DNA of 64,000 bases from Shewanella sp. Isolate13 (GCF_022398325.1 NZ_JAKEVD010000025.1:1-64000), one strand, 5' to 3'. Numbered from the stretch's first letter, positions 44,041-54,037 are shown. Program-made: numbers and translations. The notes: generated from the letters alone by a model not told the origin.

Positions 44041-47000
44041 TCAATCACTTTCTGATGCTTGCTTCTGTGCAATCCACTTCTGTAAGACGACTAATGATCT
44101 CTGCCACAGCGCCTCTAATGATTCATGCTCACAAGCTTGATACTCACTCTGAGTAAGTGCTGACTTTTCTAGCGCTTTACAGCGAGCCGACAAGGTCCCC
44201 AACCCCATATTGGCGCTACTGCCTTTTAGTGCATGGAGGATATGTTTCACATCGGCATCGGGCTTTAGCAGGCCTTCGAAATGTACCTGACTGGTTTGCT
44301 GATAGATCTTAGCTAGCTCTATCACGGTTTCTAACCCGAGGTAAGTTAAGTCTTGGGTTAGCTGAGCTTCATCGAGTAATTCGGCATCTGCGTCATTGCT
44401 AGCTAACGCATCGCGCTTCTCTAGGAGAAGGTTATCTTCAGCTACTTTCTGGCCTGAGGCTTTTGTGTTGTTCAAGGCTTTTGTGTTGTTCAAGACTGCC
44501 TGCTCGCTCAAGGCTGTTTCAGCATGAGTGTCATTATCAGAAAGCGGAGCGGCGCTGCCTAGCCAGCTGGATAACGCCTGCATATCTAACGGCTTCATCA
44601 AGACTAAGTCAAAGCCTTTGGCTTGATAGTTCTCCATATCATCGGCTTGCAACTGAGCGGTAAAAGCGGCGATCTCGATTTGATGTTCCGCTTGCCTATT
44701 CACCTCTTGCAGCTCTGCCAGCAACTCAATCCCTGAACCATCGCCAAGTTGAATATCGAGCATGATGGCATCGAACCGCTTCGCACTTTGAGCCGTATAG
44801 GCTTTTCTCGCAGCTTCGCAACTCTTGGCTAACACAGAGGTGTGTCCAAGGTGAGCGAGGAATCCTTGAGCCACCATGGCATTAATCTTGTTATCTTCGA
44901 TAACTAACAGGTTTTTGCTTTGGGTATGAACAACTTGCTGTTGCAGCTCAAAATCAGGTCGGTCACAAACGACCAACGGCAATGAAAAACCAAAGCAGCT
45001 GCCCTTGCCCACTTCACTCGTTACCCATACACCCGGGTTATCGATATCACTATCGCTATTCATCAGCTGCACTAACTGCTTGCTGATCGCCAGTCCGAGC
45101 CCGGTACCTCTGTCTCGTCCCTTACTCGGATCATTACTGTAGGCCTTAAAGAGCTTTTTCATCGCCTTTGAATCGATCCCCACGCCGGTATCTTGCACCT
45201 TAAATTGCAGTAAGCCGTCTTTCACTTCGGCGATTAAATCGACTCGCCCCTGAGGGGTAAACTTGATCGCGTTGCCCAGTAAGTTTAACAATACCTGACG
45301 CAGTTTCGGCCCATCGATATAGATCCACTTAGGCAGGTCGCGATGGTGAGCACGCAGGGTTAATCCAGCAAGCCCAGCCCCCGCTAACATGATCGCCACC
45401 ACCTGCTCCAACAGCTCATTGATATCGATGGCGCGAGGCTCATTGGCAAGCTTTCTCTGCTCAAGGCGGGAGAAATCTAAAATATCATTCAATACCGTTT
45501 GCAGCAGCGTGCCGCTATATTGCGACAGAGCCAATAGTTGCTGCTGCGCCGGAGGTAGCTTAGCGTGCCCAAGTAGCGTCAAGGTGCCCAATAGGCCGTT
45601 GAGTGGCGTACGGATCTCATGACTCATGGTGGCGAGAAAGAGCGACTTGGCCTGATTGGCCTGCTCGGCCATATCTCTTGCTAGCGCATGACCTTTAGCC
45701 TCTCTATCTAGCTGAATATTCGCCTCGGCAAGCTCTAAGGTTCGCTCTTCGACCTTAGCTTCCAATGCCTGCTTATGTTCAAACAGTTCAGCGGCGGTCT
45801 CACGCAGCTCTGCCTGTAGCTTCTGGTTATGGTCGGTTTTTTGCCTAAAGGCCTTTATGGCACTGGCCATGGCTGCAAGCTCATCATCGCCTTGGGTATC
45901 GATCGTCACCGCGGTATTACCTAGACTCAGTTGGGCAAGCGCCTTAGTGGCCGCATCGAGTTTAAGCGCAATACCGCGATAAATCACTTTGTAGACCACG
46001 ATGAAGATCAGCAGAAACATCAATAAGCCCGTCGTCCATAAACCGACTTTCGCCCAACTGAGCTGTTTGAGGTAATTGCTGCGGGCATTGTCCGCCTCGA
46101 TACGTTGCAACTGCATCGCGTTGGCGACCACCTTATTGAGCACATCCAGCTTGTCTGTGATGGTTTGTAACTGTAGCTCCTGAGCCCTATGGTACTGGGC
46201 ATACTCTTTTTGTAAGGTGAGACTGCTCGGCAAGGTTTGTAATATGGCAAACTGCTCAGCTAACGTATTGGCGCGGTCTGGATCGCGGATAATATGGGTC
46301 AAGCTAGTAAGAGACGCCAGATAGCGGGTCTGGGTATTACCTATGCTCTTATCTAAATGGGTTATGCCATTCTCCACCTCAGCCGATTCAGGCTTTGGCC
46401 GCGCGGCTATAGTTGGCTCGCCGACTTGAGTGACCTGGCTACCGATATCGCCCAGCAACGGATAACCTCCCGCCTCTAACTCAGGAGACTGGAACATCTG
46501 CCCCATCAAGGCGATATTGTGAACAATTTTGAGGGCTCGGTTGAGGCGCTCCTGAGTGTCTAAGTCTTGCTCTATCAGGGTGTCCAGCAGTTGAGAGGTC
46601 TTTTCTGCACCGACAGCATCAGGGTACGCCAGGCTCAGCTTAGATAAGATCCCAGAATCGACAATCGCCAACTCGGCAAGTAGCAGTTCGGTACTCTTAT
46701 TGGCTGCGTTAACTAACTCCTGCCCCTGTTTCTTCAAGCTATAAGCCACTTGAATACGCTGACCAACCAGCTCTCCAAGCTCAGAGGTATCGCCAATAAT
46801 CTCCGAGGCACTCTGCTCAAGGCTTAAATCGAAATTCACCTCTAGAGCCTTTAAGACTTTAATTGCACTGAGCATAGTTGCACTTTCAATGGACAGTTTG
46901 CGCCCCACAAACTGCCGCTGAGCTTCATCTTGTGTCTGACCTAATTGCCCGGCATTTTCGGCCAAGGCACTACTGGAAAGCGCCAACTGACTCGCGGCCT

Positions 47001-47196
47001 CAGAAGCGGGTAATGCACGGTTATACAGGTATTTATCAGCCTGCTGAACCCAGCGCAGGCTCACGCTGCCCAGACTAACCAGTAGAAGCAGCAGCAAGGC
47101 GAGTAAACCAAAAGCCAACATAAGACGGCCAATCAGGCTTTTTCTCGATAGAGATAATTTAGGCGAAGGAGGTTTTGGCAAAAACAATACACTCAC
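44041..47196 (-). CDS. torS: Hybrid sensor histidine kinase TorS
   Basis: This 1051-residue tripartite kinase is the TMAO sensor. Its order is membrane helix 24-45; periplasmic helical sensor to about 380; second helix about 384-405; HAMP; histidine-kinase domain with H526 in MSHEIRTPLNG; ATPase domain with GTGLGLAIS (about 697-705); receiver with D814; and HPt domain with H988 in HILHALKGS. It relays phosphate to TorR. The start is GTG 47196 with no strong ribosome site. The receiver-HPt linker carries a duplicated NNTKA from an 18-bp tandem repeat (44458-44493). It is divergent from torT. Confidence 0.95.
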   Translation of the reverse strand: MSVLFLPKPPSPKLSLSRKSLIGRLMLAFGLLALLLLLLVSLGSVSLRWVQQADKYLYNRALPASEAASQLALSSSALAENAGQLGQTQDEAQRQFVGRKLSIESATMLSAIKVLKALEVNFDLSLEQSASEIIGDTSELGELVGQRIQVAYSLKKQGQELVNAANKSTELLLAELAIVDSGILSKLSLAYPDAVGAEKTSQLLDTLIEQDLDTQERLNRALKIVHNIALMGQMFQSPELEAGGYPLLGDIGSQVTQVGEPTIAARPKPESAEVENGITHLDKSIGNTQTRYLASLTSLTHIIRDPDRANTLAEQFAILQTLPSSLTLQKEYAQYHRAQELQLQTITDKLDVLNKVVANAMQLQRIEADNARSNYLKQLSWAKVGLWTTGLLMFLLIFIVVYKVIYRGIALKLDAATKALAQLSLGNTAVTIDTQGDDELAAMASAIKAFRQKTDHNQKLQAELRETAAELFEHKQALEAKVEERTLELAEANIQLDREAKGHALARDMAEQANQAKSLFLATMSHEIRTPLNGLLGTLTLLGHAKLPPAQQQLLALSQYSGTLLQTVLNDILDFSRLEQRKLANEPRAIDINELLEQVVAIMLAGAGLAGLTLRAHHRDLPKWIYIDGPKLRQVLLNLLGNAIKFTPQGRVDLIAEVKDGLLQFKVQDTGVGIDSKAMKKLFKAYSNDPSKGRDRGTGLGLAISKQLVQLMNSDSDIDNPGVWVTSEVGKGSCFGFSLPLVVCDRPDFELQQQVVHTQSKNLLVIEDNKINAMVAQGFLAHLGHTSVLAKSCEAARKAYTAQSAKRFDAIMLDIQLGDGSGIELLAELQEVNRQAEHQIEIAAFTAQLQADDMENYQAKGFDLVLMKPLDMQALSSWLGSAAPLSDNDTHAETALSEQAVLNNTKALNNTKASGQKVAEDNLLLEKRDALASNDADAELLDEAQLTQDLTYLGLETVIELAKIYQQTSQVHFEGLLKPDADVKHILHALKGSSANMGLGTLSARCKALEKSALTQSEYQACEHESLEALWQRSLVVLQKWIAQKQASESD
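44458..44493. repeat. 18-bp tandem duplication inside torS
   Basis: GGCTTTTGTGTTGTTCAA occurs twice head to tail and encodes the repeated VLNNTKA-like linker between the receiver and HPt domains. Confidence 0.85.
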
Positions 47197-47269
47197 TGTT
47201 ATCTATTAAGCTGGTACAATATTATACCAATTGCATTAAATATTTAATCAATTCATAGGGACGTTAATC

Positions 47270-48334
47270 ATGGTAAAAGTTATACAGCTGCGTTTATTAC
47301 TCCTTGTCGGCTTGAGTTTATTAGCCATACAGACAAGCGCGGCCAATCCCCTATCGCCTTGGTCATTAGAGCAGAGAACCCCCTATGAAAAAGTGCTGCA
47401 ACACACGACACCACTGCAGCTAACCCCACTCTCAACGGCAAAGAAGTCTTGGCGAATTTGCGCCTTAGTACCGCATCTGAAAGACACTTACTGGACCGGC
47501 ATTAACTACGGATTGGTGCAGCAAGCCAAAGCGCTAAACCTTAAGCTGGAACTCTTCGAGGCGGGTGGCTATTACGGTCAGGAAAAACAGCTGAGCCAAC
47601 TCGATAACTGCATGAAGCACGACTTTGATGCGATATTACTTGGCGGCGTACGTCCTGACATCTTAGATTTCTATCAAGCGCCCATCACTAAACCGGTAAT
47701 AGCATTAGTCAATCGACTCAAGCACCCCAAAGTGAATACCCGAGTGGGAGTTAACTGGTATCAGATGGGTTTTATGGCGGGAGACTACATTAAGCGTCAA
47801 GCCAAAGAGCCCGTCACCCTTGCGCTGTTAACCGGCCCCGATAAGCTAGGTGGCAGTGATTATGTAGAGCAAGGCCTTTCTGCGGCACTGAAAGACAGTT
47901 TAGTCACCATCAGCGCCGTGCATCACGCCGACAATAACCGCAACCTCTACCGTGACGAACTCGAGGCACTATTGAGTGAGCAGACGCCCGATTATATTCT
48001 CGGTAGCGCCGTTGCCATCGAGGCGGGTGTCAGCATACTGCGTCAAAACCAACTCACAGATAAAGTTAAGTTGATTAGCAGCTACCTCTCCCCTGCCGTA
48101 TTGCGAGGGATCTATCGTGGAAAAATTGAGTTTAGTAACGATGATCAGGTGGTATTGCAAGGCAAGCTCGCCATCGACATTACGGTAAGAGAGCTTGAAG
48201 GCGCAAAGGCGTTTGGCGATATCGGCCCCAAGATCCAAACCCTATACCCGCAGCACATCAGTAAAGATGTGCTTAAAACCAGCCTGCCACCAGCAGAGTA
48301 TTATCCGATTTATCGGGTCAATACTGGATATTGA
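47270..48334 (+). CDS. torT: Periplasmic TMAO-binding protein TorT
   Basis: This 354-residue periplasmic-binding-protein fold carries a signal peptide with cleavage after TSA (about residue 24). It binds TMAO and contacts the periplasmic part of TorS. WRICALVPHLKDTYWTGINYG (about 62-82) begins the first lobe, and the LLTGPDKLGGSDYVEQG loop lies at about 185. AGGGACG precedes the ATG. Divergence from torS over 73 bp suggests shared regulation. Confidence 0.93.
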   Translation: MVKVIQLRLLLLVGLSLLAIQTSAANPLSPWSLEQRTPYEKVLQHTTPLQLTPLSTAKKSWRICALVPHLKDTYWTGINYGLVQQAKALNLKLELFEAGGYYGQEKQLSQLDNCMKHDFDAILLGGVRPDILDFYQAPITKPVIALVNRLKHPKVNTRVGVNWYQMGFMAGDYIKRQAKEPVTLALLTGPDKLGGSDYVEQGLSAALKDSLVTISAVHHADNNRNLYRDELEALLSEQTPDYILGSAVAIEAGVSILRQNQLTDKVKLISSYLSPAVLRGIYRGKIEFSNDDQVVLQGKLAIDITVRELEGAKAFGDIGPKIQTLYPQHISKDVLKTSLPPAEYYPIYRVNTGY

Positions 48335-48460
48335 CAGTCAGTAGAAGCAAGTGACAATAATCAAATTCATTTATGAGTATTGAAGATATAATTACACTAC
48401 CCACAGAAGCGGGTGAAGTGGCACTGCCATCAAACCCTCGTTTTTAATTGAGAAAGTCCC

Positions 48461-48994
48461 ATGACGAATATTGTTTATATTGCCACCAGCCTCGATGGTT
48501 TCATCGCAGACAAAGATAACAAAGTTGATTGGTTACATGATATCCCCAACCCTGAGGGCTCAGACCTTGGTTTTGCCGATTTTATGGCGCGCATCGACGC
48601 TTTAGTGATGGGGCGTAATACCCTGAAAATTGTGCTGAGTTTCGGTATTGACTGGCCCTACAGCAAGCCTGTTTTTGTCTTGAGTAATACATTAACACAA
48701 GTACCTGAAGGGCTAGAGGGAAAGGTATTTCTGGTTAAAGGCCCGCTGAAAGAGGTACTAACACAGATAAATAATCAAGGTTATCATGAGCTCTATATCG
48801 ATGGTGGCAAGACGATTCAAGGCTTCTTAAAGGAAGACTTAATTGATGAGCTAATCATTACCACCATCCCAGTGCTACTCGGCGGTGGTATACCGCTATT
48901 TGGCGAGCTAGCCTCCCCACTAAAATTTAAGCATGTAAAAGCCGAGAGGTTGGTCGACTACCTAATACAAAATCACTTTATTAGACAAAGATAA
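48461..48994 (+). CDS. RibD C-terminal/dihydrofolate reductase-like protein
   Basis: This 177-residue protein starts MTNIVYIATSLDGFIADKD, the usual first strand and nucleotide-binding loop of the RibD_C (YyaP-like) group. VMGRNTLKI (about 50) and ELYIDGGKTIQGFL (about 111) are the NADPH-binding elements. The substrate is unknown; it is not expected to be a true Fol A. It lies in the gap between torT and torR and shows no link to TMAO respiration. Confidence 0.85.
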   Translation: MTNIVYIATSLDGFIADKDNKVDWLHDIPNPEGSDLGFADFMARIDALVMGRNTLKIVLSFGIDWPYSKPVFVLSNTLTQVPEGLEGKVFLVKGPLKEVLTQINNQGYHELYIDGGKTIQGFLKEDLIDELIITTIPVLLGGGIPLFGELASPLKFKHVKAERLVDYLIQNHFIRQR

Positions 48995-49045
48995 GTGCTG
49001 TTAACGCTGAAGCCTAACAAGGAATGCTAGTGAGTAGAGCTATCA

Positions 49046-49555
49046 ATGAGTAGCGTGATAATCGTGCTAGGTTCGCCAAACGATGACCAAGGCAATCTAT
49101 CGGACATTGCCTTGTCTCGCTGCCAAGCCGCTCTTAGCGTGTTCAAGAAAAATCCCCATAGCAGGCTGCTACTCACGGGTGGGTTTGGTGAACACTTTAA
49201 TCGGAGCGATACCCCTCATGCGCGACATTGCCAATGCTATTTGATGCAACAAGGTGTCCCCGAAAGCGCTTTCACAGATATAGTGCTTAGCCGCTTCACA
49301 TTTGAAGATGGTACATTATCTGTACCAATCATAGAGCAACATAGATTTAGTGAAATTTGGCTGGTTACGTCAGAATTTCACATGCCTCGCGCGAAACTAA
49401 TCTTTAGTCAGCTACTTCCTGAACTTAGCTTTCATTATATAGAAGCAAAGACAGCTATTAGTGAAGCTAAGCTGCAGCAACTGATCCGGCACGAGTTGTC
49501 AGTAATGGGTAGAGAGCGAACAAACTTGGCCAAGTTGCTGTCAATGAATCAGTAA
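49046..49555 (+). CDS. YdcF/DUF218 family protein
   Basis: This 169-residue protein carries IIVLGSPNDDQGNLSDIALSR at its start and LLTGGFG, then VTSEFHMPRAKLIF, the conserved blocks of the DUF218 fold (SanA/ElyC/YdcF). No membrane segment is present, unlike SanA and ElyC. Some family members bind S-adenosylmethionine or act in envelope synthesis. It is convergent with torR. Confidence 0.85.
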   Translation: MSSVIIVLGSPNDDQGNLSDIALSRCQAALSVFKKNPHSRLLLTGGFGEHFNRSDTPHARHCQCYLMQQGVPESAFTDIVLSRFTFEDGTLSVPIIEQHRFSEIWLVTSEFHMPRAKLIFSQLLPELSFHYIEAKTAISEAKLQQLIRHELSVMGRERTNLAKLLSMNQ

Positions 49556-49588
49556 AAACCAACAAACGAATCACAGTTCATTCTACTA

Positions 49589-50299
49589 TTAGTCTTTCAC
49601 CTTTGCGGCAAACAAGTAGCCTTCACCGTGAACGGTAACAAACAGATCTGCAGATAACTTATTACGCAGACGGCGGATAATTACATCGATGGTTCTATCG
49701 TTGACGTCTTGATCTCTGTGGCTGGTTTGCATCATCAAACGCTCGCGAGATAGCACCTGTTGAGGGTGTAACGAAAAGGCAGTAAGCAGTTCAAATTCGG
49801 CTTTGGTGAGCTTTATCGACTCGCCATTATGGGTTAGTTGGCGGCTATTTAGCTCTAAAATATAATCATTGAAGGCAATAATGTTATCGTCGGCATCGAC
49901 CTGCTCGGCGCTATCGGCAACCGCTTTTTTCACCAGTGACATCCGCCAGAGTAGATTCTTGACTCTTACCAATAACTCGCGCAGTTCAAAAGGTTTAGTG
50001 ACGTAATCATCTGCGCCCATCTCTAGGCCAACAATTTTGTCTATGGTTTCGTCACGGCCGGTGACGAGAATAATTCCCACGTGACTCTTGCTTCGTAGCT
50101 CGCGCGCCAGGCTTAAGCCATCGACACCGGGTAGATTGATATCGAGCATAACCAGATCAATATGCTGGCGCTCAAACTCTTGCCACATCTGATCACCATC
50201 TTGAGCTTCGAGCACTTCATAGCCCTCTTTCTCAAAATAACCTTTTAACCTAGCTCGGATGACAGCTTCATCATCAACAACCAGTACTCGGTAACCCAT
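49589..50299 (-). CDS. torR: Response regulator TorR
   Basis: This 236-residue OmpR/PhoB-type regulator is the partner of TorS. The receiver has the acidic pair DDE (9-11), phosphorylation site D53 in LDINLPG, and K102 or nearby in VTKPFE. A winged helix follows (about 145-233). ATG 50299 is chosen over TTG 50311 since GAGGTGG lies 4-9 bp upstream. It should bind the tor-box repeats seen upstream of torE and torF. Confidence 0.93.
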   Translation of the reverse strand: MGYRVLVVDDEAVIRARLKGYFEKEGYEVLEAQDGDQMWQEFERQHIDLVMLDINLPGVDGLSLARELRSKSHVGIILVTGRDETIDKIVGLEMGADDYVTKPFELRELLVRVKNLLWRMSLVKKAVADSAEQVDADDNIIAFNDYILELNSRQLTHNGESIKLTKAEFELLTAFSLHPQQVLSRERLMMQTSHRDQDVNDRTIDVIIRRLRNKLSADLFVTVHGEGYLFAAKVKD

Positions 50300-50425
50300 A
50301 TACCACCTCAACCGCTTTTACTTTTAAAAGCCTCGACTAAAACGCGCCACATAATATACACAAGTTAGCACGTAAAGCGAGCAGTTGAGGAGTGCGGTGA
50401 CTATTTGAAAAGTTTGTCAGAACTG

Positions 50426-50455
50426 AAAAAGCCAGCTCAAATTGAGCTGGCTTTA
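50426..50455 (-). terminator. Terminator after torF-like gene
   Basis: The stem AAAGCCAGCTCAA / TTGAGCTGGCTTT is followed by TTTTCAG on the minus strand. Confidence 0.88.
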
Positions 50456-50479
50456 AAAAATAACTTTGAGATTATTAAC

Positions 50480-51217
50480 TTAGAAGCTCTTGCTAACCCC
50501 AAATACGACACGATCATCGAAGATTTCGGTTTGCGTACCATAAACTAAGTGAGTGTCATCGACTGAGCTACCGTGGTAACGAAGATCAAACGTCAGGCCC
50601 ACGTAGTTTGCTTCAACACCTAGGTTCCAGTGAGTCCAGCCCTCGGCGCCTTCACCATCAAGATCTTGATAGCCGAATGAACCCGATAGCTTAACGCCAT
50701 TGTTGAAGTCATAGCTTGGATGAATCGCATAGTTAACACCCTGCCAACCATCAACACCGAACCAATCATCTAGTGTAGGCGTCACTTCTAACTGTACATT
50801 AGCCTGACCGAACTGCTTAGCAACACGAAGCCAAAGTTCGGTGTAGTTTGAATATGAAGCGCCAGGATAAAGATATGAAAATACCATCACATCATAGGTA
50901 AAACCGCTGTCACCAAAGGCGCCAGCTTTACCGATATAAGGCGCGGTGACGATCTCAAGATTAGGATCGGCAAACTTGATGTTTGAAGCAAATACACCTG
51001 TGTACCAGCCGTCGTCATTTGCCCAGCCTAAGGTGCCTTGTACAACAGGTACGTCGCCATCCATAGTCTCTGACTCACCACGGAATACATAGTCAGTAGC
51101 AAACTTAACGTTACCGCTGATCTCGCCACCGAAAAGCTCATTGTCGTCTGCAGCAACTGCTGAGCCCATGCTCGCCATCGCTAAACTGCCAAGCATAATC
51201 GCATGTGTAAATTTCAT
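50480..51217 (-). CDS. torF: TorF-like outer-membrane protein (Gcw_chp family)
   Basis: This 245-residue protein has signal MKFTHAIMLGSLAMASMGSA and a beta-barrel-like remainder beginning SGNVKFATDYVFRGES, typical of the TIGR02001/Gcw_chp family. The C-terminus ends in phenylalanine (VSKSF), as in outer-membrane proteins. It lies behind torR on the same strand, where Shewanella carries torF, and has tor-box-like repeats about 100 bp upstream. ATG 51217 has GGGATG upstream; ATG 51226 is an alternative start. A role as porin for TMAO is inference. Confidence 0.8.
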   Translation of the reverse strand: MKFTHAIMLGSLAMASMGSAVAADDNELFGGEISGNVKFATDYVFRGESETMDGDVPVVQGTLGWANDDGWYTGVFASNIKFADPNLEIVTAPYIGKAGAFGDSGFTYDVMVFSYLYPGASYSNYTELWLRVAKQFGQANVQLEVTPTLDDWFGVDGWQGVNYAIHPSYDFNNGVKLSGSFGYQDLDGEGAEGWTHWNLGVEANYVGLTFDLRYHGSSVDDTHLVYGTQTEIFDDRVVFGVSKSF

Positions 51218-51309
51218 AATCATCATCCCAATATTTGTTTCGATTTATATGTATCAACCTAAGTCTAGAGCAAATATTACAAGCAAGTTATTAATGACCT
51301 TGCGAGTAG

Positions 51310-51350
51310 ATATGAACTAAAAACCCAACATTATGAATGAATATGAATAA
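51310..51350 (-). promoter_or_regulatory. Tor-box-like repeats upstream of torF
   Basis: On the minus strand TTATTCATAT (51341-51350) is directly followed by TCATTCATAA (51331-51340), then after 11 bp by TAGTTCATAT (51310-51319). All resemble the TorR decamer CTGTTCATAT and the units before torE. Confidence 0.65.
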
Positions 51351-51474
51351 AAGTATTGAGCTGGCTTTCTGCAACAGAAAGCCTGTTTGGCGCTAAAATA
51401 GCGGTTCGAGGCGAGGCTTAGTTTAAGGTTAAATCGAAAAGTTAGGGCTCTAGCCCTAACCTTAGATATGGGAA

Positions 51475-51771
51475 TTAGCTAAGTTGAACTTGGATCTCAG
51501 CAAGGTGTTGCTCAACCCAGTCTCTATTTACTGCGCCCCAATGATTAATCCGGTAAAACCCGGCGTTATTACGCTCACCATCTTGCACAAACTCACACTC
51601 TATCGCTAAGTCAGCTAAGGCGGCAATGGCATCTTGTAGGGTTCGGCGAGGCATCTCAGTTGTTTTATGAAGTGACAATAGGTTATGGCGTTCACTGTCG
51701 ATAAGGTAAGCAATATAGAGCTTTCTTAGAAAAGCCTTCTGCTGTTTCGATTCGGTAAAATTGAGACTCAT
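51475..51771 (-). CDS. Small winged-helix protein
   Basis: This 98-residue cytoplasmic protein has helices and a recognition-like segment, HKTTEMPRRTLQDAIAAL (about 35-52). A turn with GFYRINHWG that could form a wing follows. This fits a winged-helix DNA-binding fold of a conserved marine gammaproteobacterial family. No target is evident. The name rests on pattern only. Confidence 0.65.
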   Translation of the reverse strand: MSLNFTESKQQKAFLRKLYIAYLIDSERHNLLSLHKTTEMPRRTLQDAIAALADLAIECEFVQDGERNNAGFYRINHWGAVNRDWVEQHLAEIQVQLS

Positions 51772-51946
51772 GGCATTATCATTATTGAGGGTGTTTTCAA
51801 TAAACTACTTTATTTACAATAAATAACAAGTAATAACTGTTCGCTTATTACAGAACAAAATGTTGCCAAATATGTCTCCCTATGGCGATAACGCCGTACA
51901 TACTGATATAGTCAAAAGCCGTTGATAACCGCAAACGAGAGTTGAA

Positions 51947-52549
51947 ATGGATAGCAGTGAAAATATCAGCAACGAAGCGGACTCTATTGACGAACAAGCT
52001 TGCCGAGATGTCGTTGTGCCAAGTCAGTGGCAGGGCTTTGATCAAGTGGCGCTGCAGCCTATTGATAAACGCCATTACACCCAAGTGTTATGTGAAAACC
52101 TGATATTTGGTAGCCTCTCATTTATTGCAGTTTCACTGATTGTCATTCTGCCGAGAGAACTTGAACTACCATTGTTGCTAGCCATACTCACCGGAGTTGT
52201 GCTGCTGATAGCGCTGGTTGGTTTGTTAAGGTATCGCCATGCCAAGTCAATCTTCTATGCCACCTGCAGCCATGAACTCATTATGCAGCAAGGCTTTTGG
52301 TGGGTAAAACGCACCTCGCTTCCCTATTCTCGGCTACAACATGTCAGTCTTTCCCATGGGCCCTTAGAGCGTCATTTTAATCTATCGACACTCAAGTGTT
52401 TCAGCGCGGGTAGCGGCTCAGCCGAGATAGAGCTTCCAGGTATCGAACAACAAACGGCAGAACACCTACGCCAACACCTATTAGCCCAAGCAGCTCAAGT
52501 AAACCCACAAAGCAAGATACAATCAGAAGAGCTTAGCGATGAGTCATAA
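51947..52549 (+). CDS. Bacterial PH-domain membrane protein (YdbS-like)
   Basis: This 200-residue protein has two helices (about 52-70 and 75-95) and then a bacterial PH domain of the YdbS type (SHELIMQQGFWWVKRTSLPYSRLQHVSLSHGPLER). The conserved PYSRIQHV-like motif lies at about 125. It overlaps the next gene by 11 bp. Paired PH proteins of this kind act together in the membrane, in an unknown role. Confidence 0.85.
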   Translation: MDSSENISNEADSIDEQACRDVVVPSQWQGFDQVALQPIDKRHYTQVLCENLIFGSLSFIAVSLIVILPRELELPLLLAILTGVVLLIALVGLLRYRHAKSIFYATCSHELIMQQGFWWVKRTSLPYSRLQHVSLSHGPLERHFNLSTLKCFSAGSGSAEIELPGIEQQTAEHLRQHLLAQAAQVNPQSKIQSEELSDES

Positions 52550-54035
52550 ATTCGCTCAATGGAGCTCACTTTCTCCGTGGTCAATCATTAGCTTTACCCT
52601 ACTTACCACTAAGCAGTTATTAAGTAGTGGTTATGCCCTTATTCCTGTGGTATACACTGGTTGGCAGCAAGGCTTTAGCAGCCCATGGGTGATTGTAGCC
52701 ATTGCCGCTGTTATAGGCCTGATCTTTGTTTTTAGTGTGCTGCAATGGCTAAAATTTCGTTTTCAACTTGAACCAAATAAGCTCAACATTAAACACGGGA
52801 TCATCTTTAAGAAAGCCGATGAACTCCCCTTTAGTAAGATCCAAAATGTTCGCCTAGAGCAGCCCCTTTATTTTCGGCCTATGGGGCTTTATCGCATCGT
52901 CGTTGAAACCGCCGGCTCTAAGCGTAATGAGGCGGAGCTGTCGGCGCTCCCCTATAAAGATGCACTCAGTTTAAAGAAGCAACTGATGGCTGAGCATGAA
53001 CAGGCAAGTCTAACCCCAACTGCAGAACAGACTCACAGCAAGCAAGTTGAGCCCCTTTCTAAAAAGAGCCTAAAGCAACTTATTCTGTTTGGCCTCTACC
53101 AAAATAACGCCATTTGGTTGGCAGTCATAGCTGGCCCGATTTTTGGTCAATTAGATTGGGAGTCAATGGAAAATCTGCAATTATTACAGTCGTTTTGGGC
53201 TTGGTACAATACTCATATCGCCGTCAGTATTGCACTGCAGCTTGTTTTTGGGGTTGTGGCCTTAGCTGGGTTTTACTTACTCTTTTCTGTCATTTCCATC
53301 GCATCGGCAGTGCTTAAATATTTTCCCTATAAATTAAGCCGTAGCGGAAACACGCTACATCGCACCGGTGGCATCATTGCCAAACAAAATGACGCGCTGG
53401 CTATAAGACGGATTCAAGTTATTAAGTTCTATCAACCTTTGGCAGGTCGTTTACTCAAGCTTTGGACTGTGTACTTTAAACAGGTTCAGGGTCACGAAGT
53501 CGAGCAGCGCGGTAGCACCAATATGCTGGTTCCCAGCATGAGCCGAGCCGATATCGCCGAGCTTTTGCCTAGGCTTAAAGGGGTCGAAGCCAGCTCAACT
53601 CGGCTACCAAATCAATATCAGCGCATTCATATGGGTTGGTTTTGGCGTCGTGGGTTTCTGCCGTTTTTAGTGCCTGCAATTAATACCTACTCTATTGGCT
53701 TAAACCTGTTTACCGATCTGCTTTGGATAGGTGCAAGCCTATTTTGCATAGCCATTTACTTAAAATATCGCCAATATGGCTATCGACTCGAAGGCAATAA
53801 TCTTTGGTTTCATTCTGGGTTGCTTGGGCGAAGCTGGCAGCTCATTGCACTGAGCAAGGTTCAGCATGTGGCAATAACTCAGTCTCCTAATCAGAAGCGC
53901 AGTGGCTTGGCTAATCTTGAAATTGGTCTCGCCAGTGGTACAGTAAAACTGCCTTATATCTCTATCATTGCGGCACGAACGATTGCTGAGCGAGCACTCG
54001 TGCTTATTCATAACGACCACCGAAACTGGATATAG
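52539..54035 (+). CDS. Bacterial PH-domain membrane protein (YdbT-like)
   Basis: This 498-residue protein contains three YdbT-type PH domains separated by pairs of membrane helices. LPFSKIQNVRLEQPLYFRPMG (about 100), ALAIRRIQVIKFYQP (about 285) and LIALSKVQHVAITQSP (about 435) are the repeated core motif. Length and layout match YdbT. The start overlaps the YdbS-like gene, and the DUF924 gene follows 2 bp after, so the three are one operon. Confidence 0.87.
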   Translation: MSHKFAQWSSLSPWSIISFTLLTTKQLLSSGYALIPVVYTGWQQGFSSPWVIVAIAAVIGLIFVFSVLQWLKFRFQLEPNKLNIKHGIIFKKADELPFSKIQNVRLEQPLYFRPMGLYRIVVETAGSKRNEAELSALPYKDALSLKKQLMAEHEQASLTPTAEQTHSKQVEPLSKKSLKQLILFGLYQNNAIWLAVIAGPIFGQLDWESMENLQLLQSFWAWYNTHIAVSIALQLVFGVVALAGFYLLFSVISIASAVLKYFPYKLSRSGNTLHRTGGIIAKQNDALAIRRIQVIKFYQPLAGRLLKLWTVYFKQVQGHEVEQRGSTNMLVPSMSRADIAELLPRLKGVEASSTRLPNQYQRIHMGWFWRRGFLPFLVPAINTYSIGLNLFTDLLWIGASLFCIAIYLKYRQYGYRLEGNNLWFHSGLLGRSWQLIALSKVQHVAITQSPNQKRSGLANLEIGLASGTVKLPYISIIAARTIAERALVLIHNDHRNWI

Positions 54036-54037
54036 CT

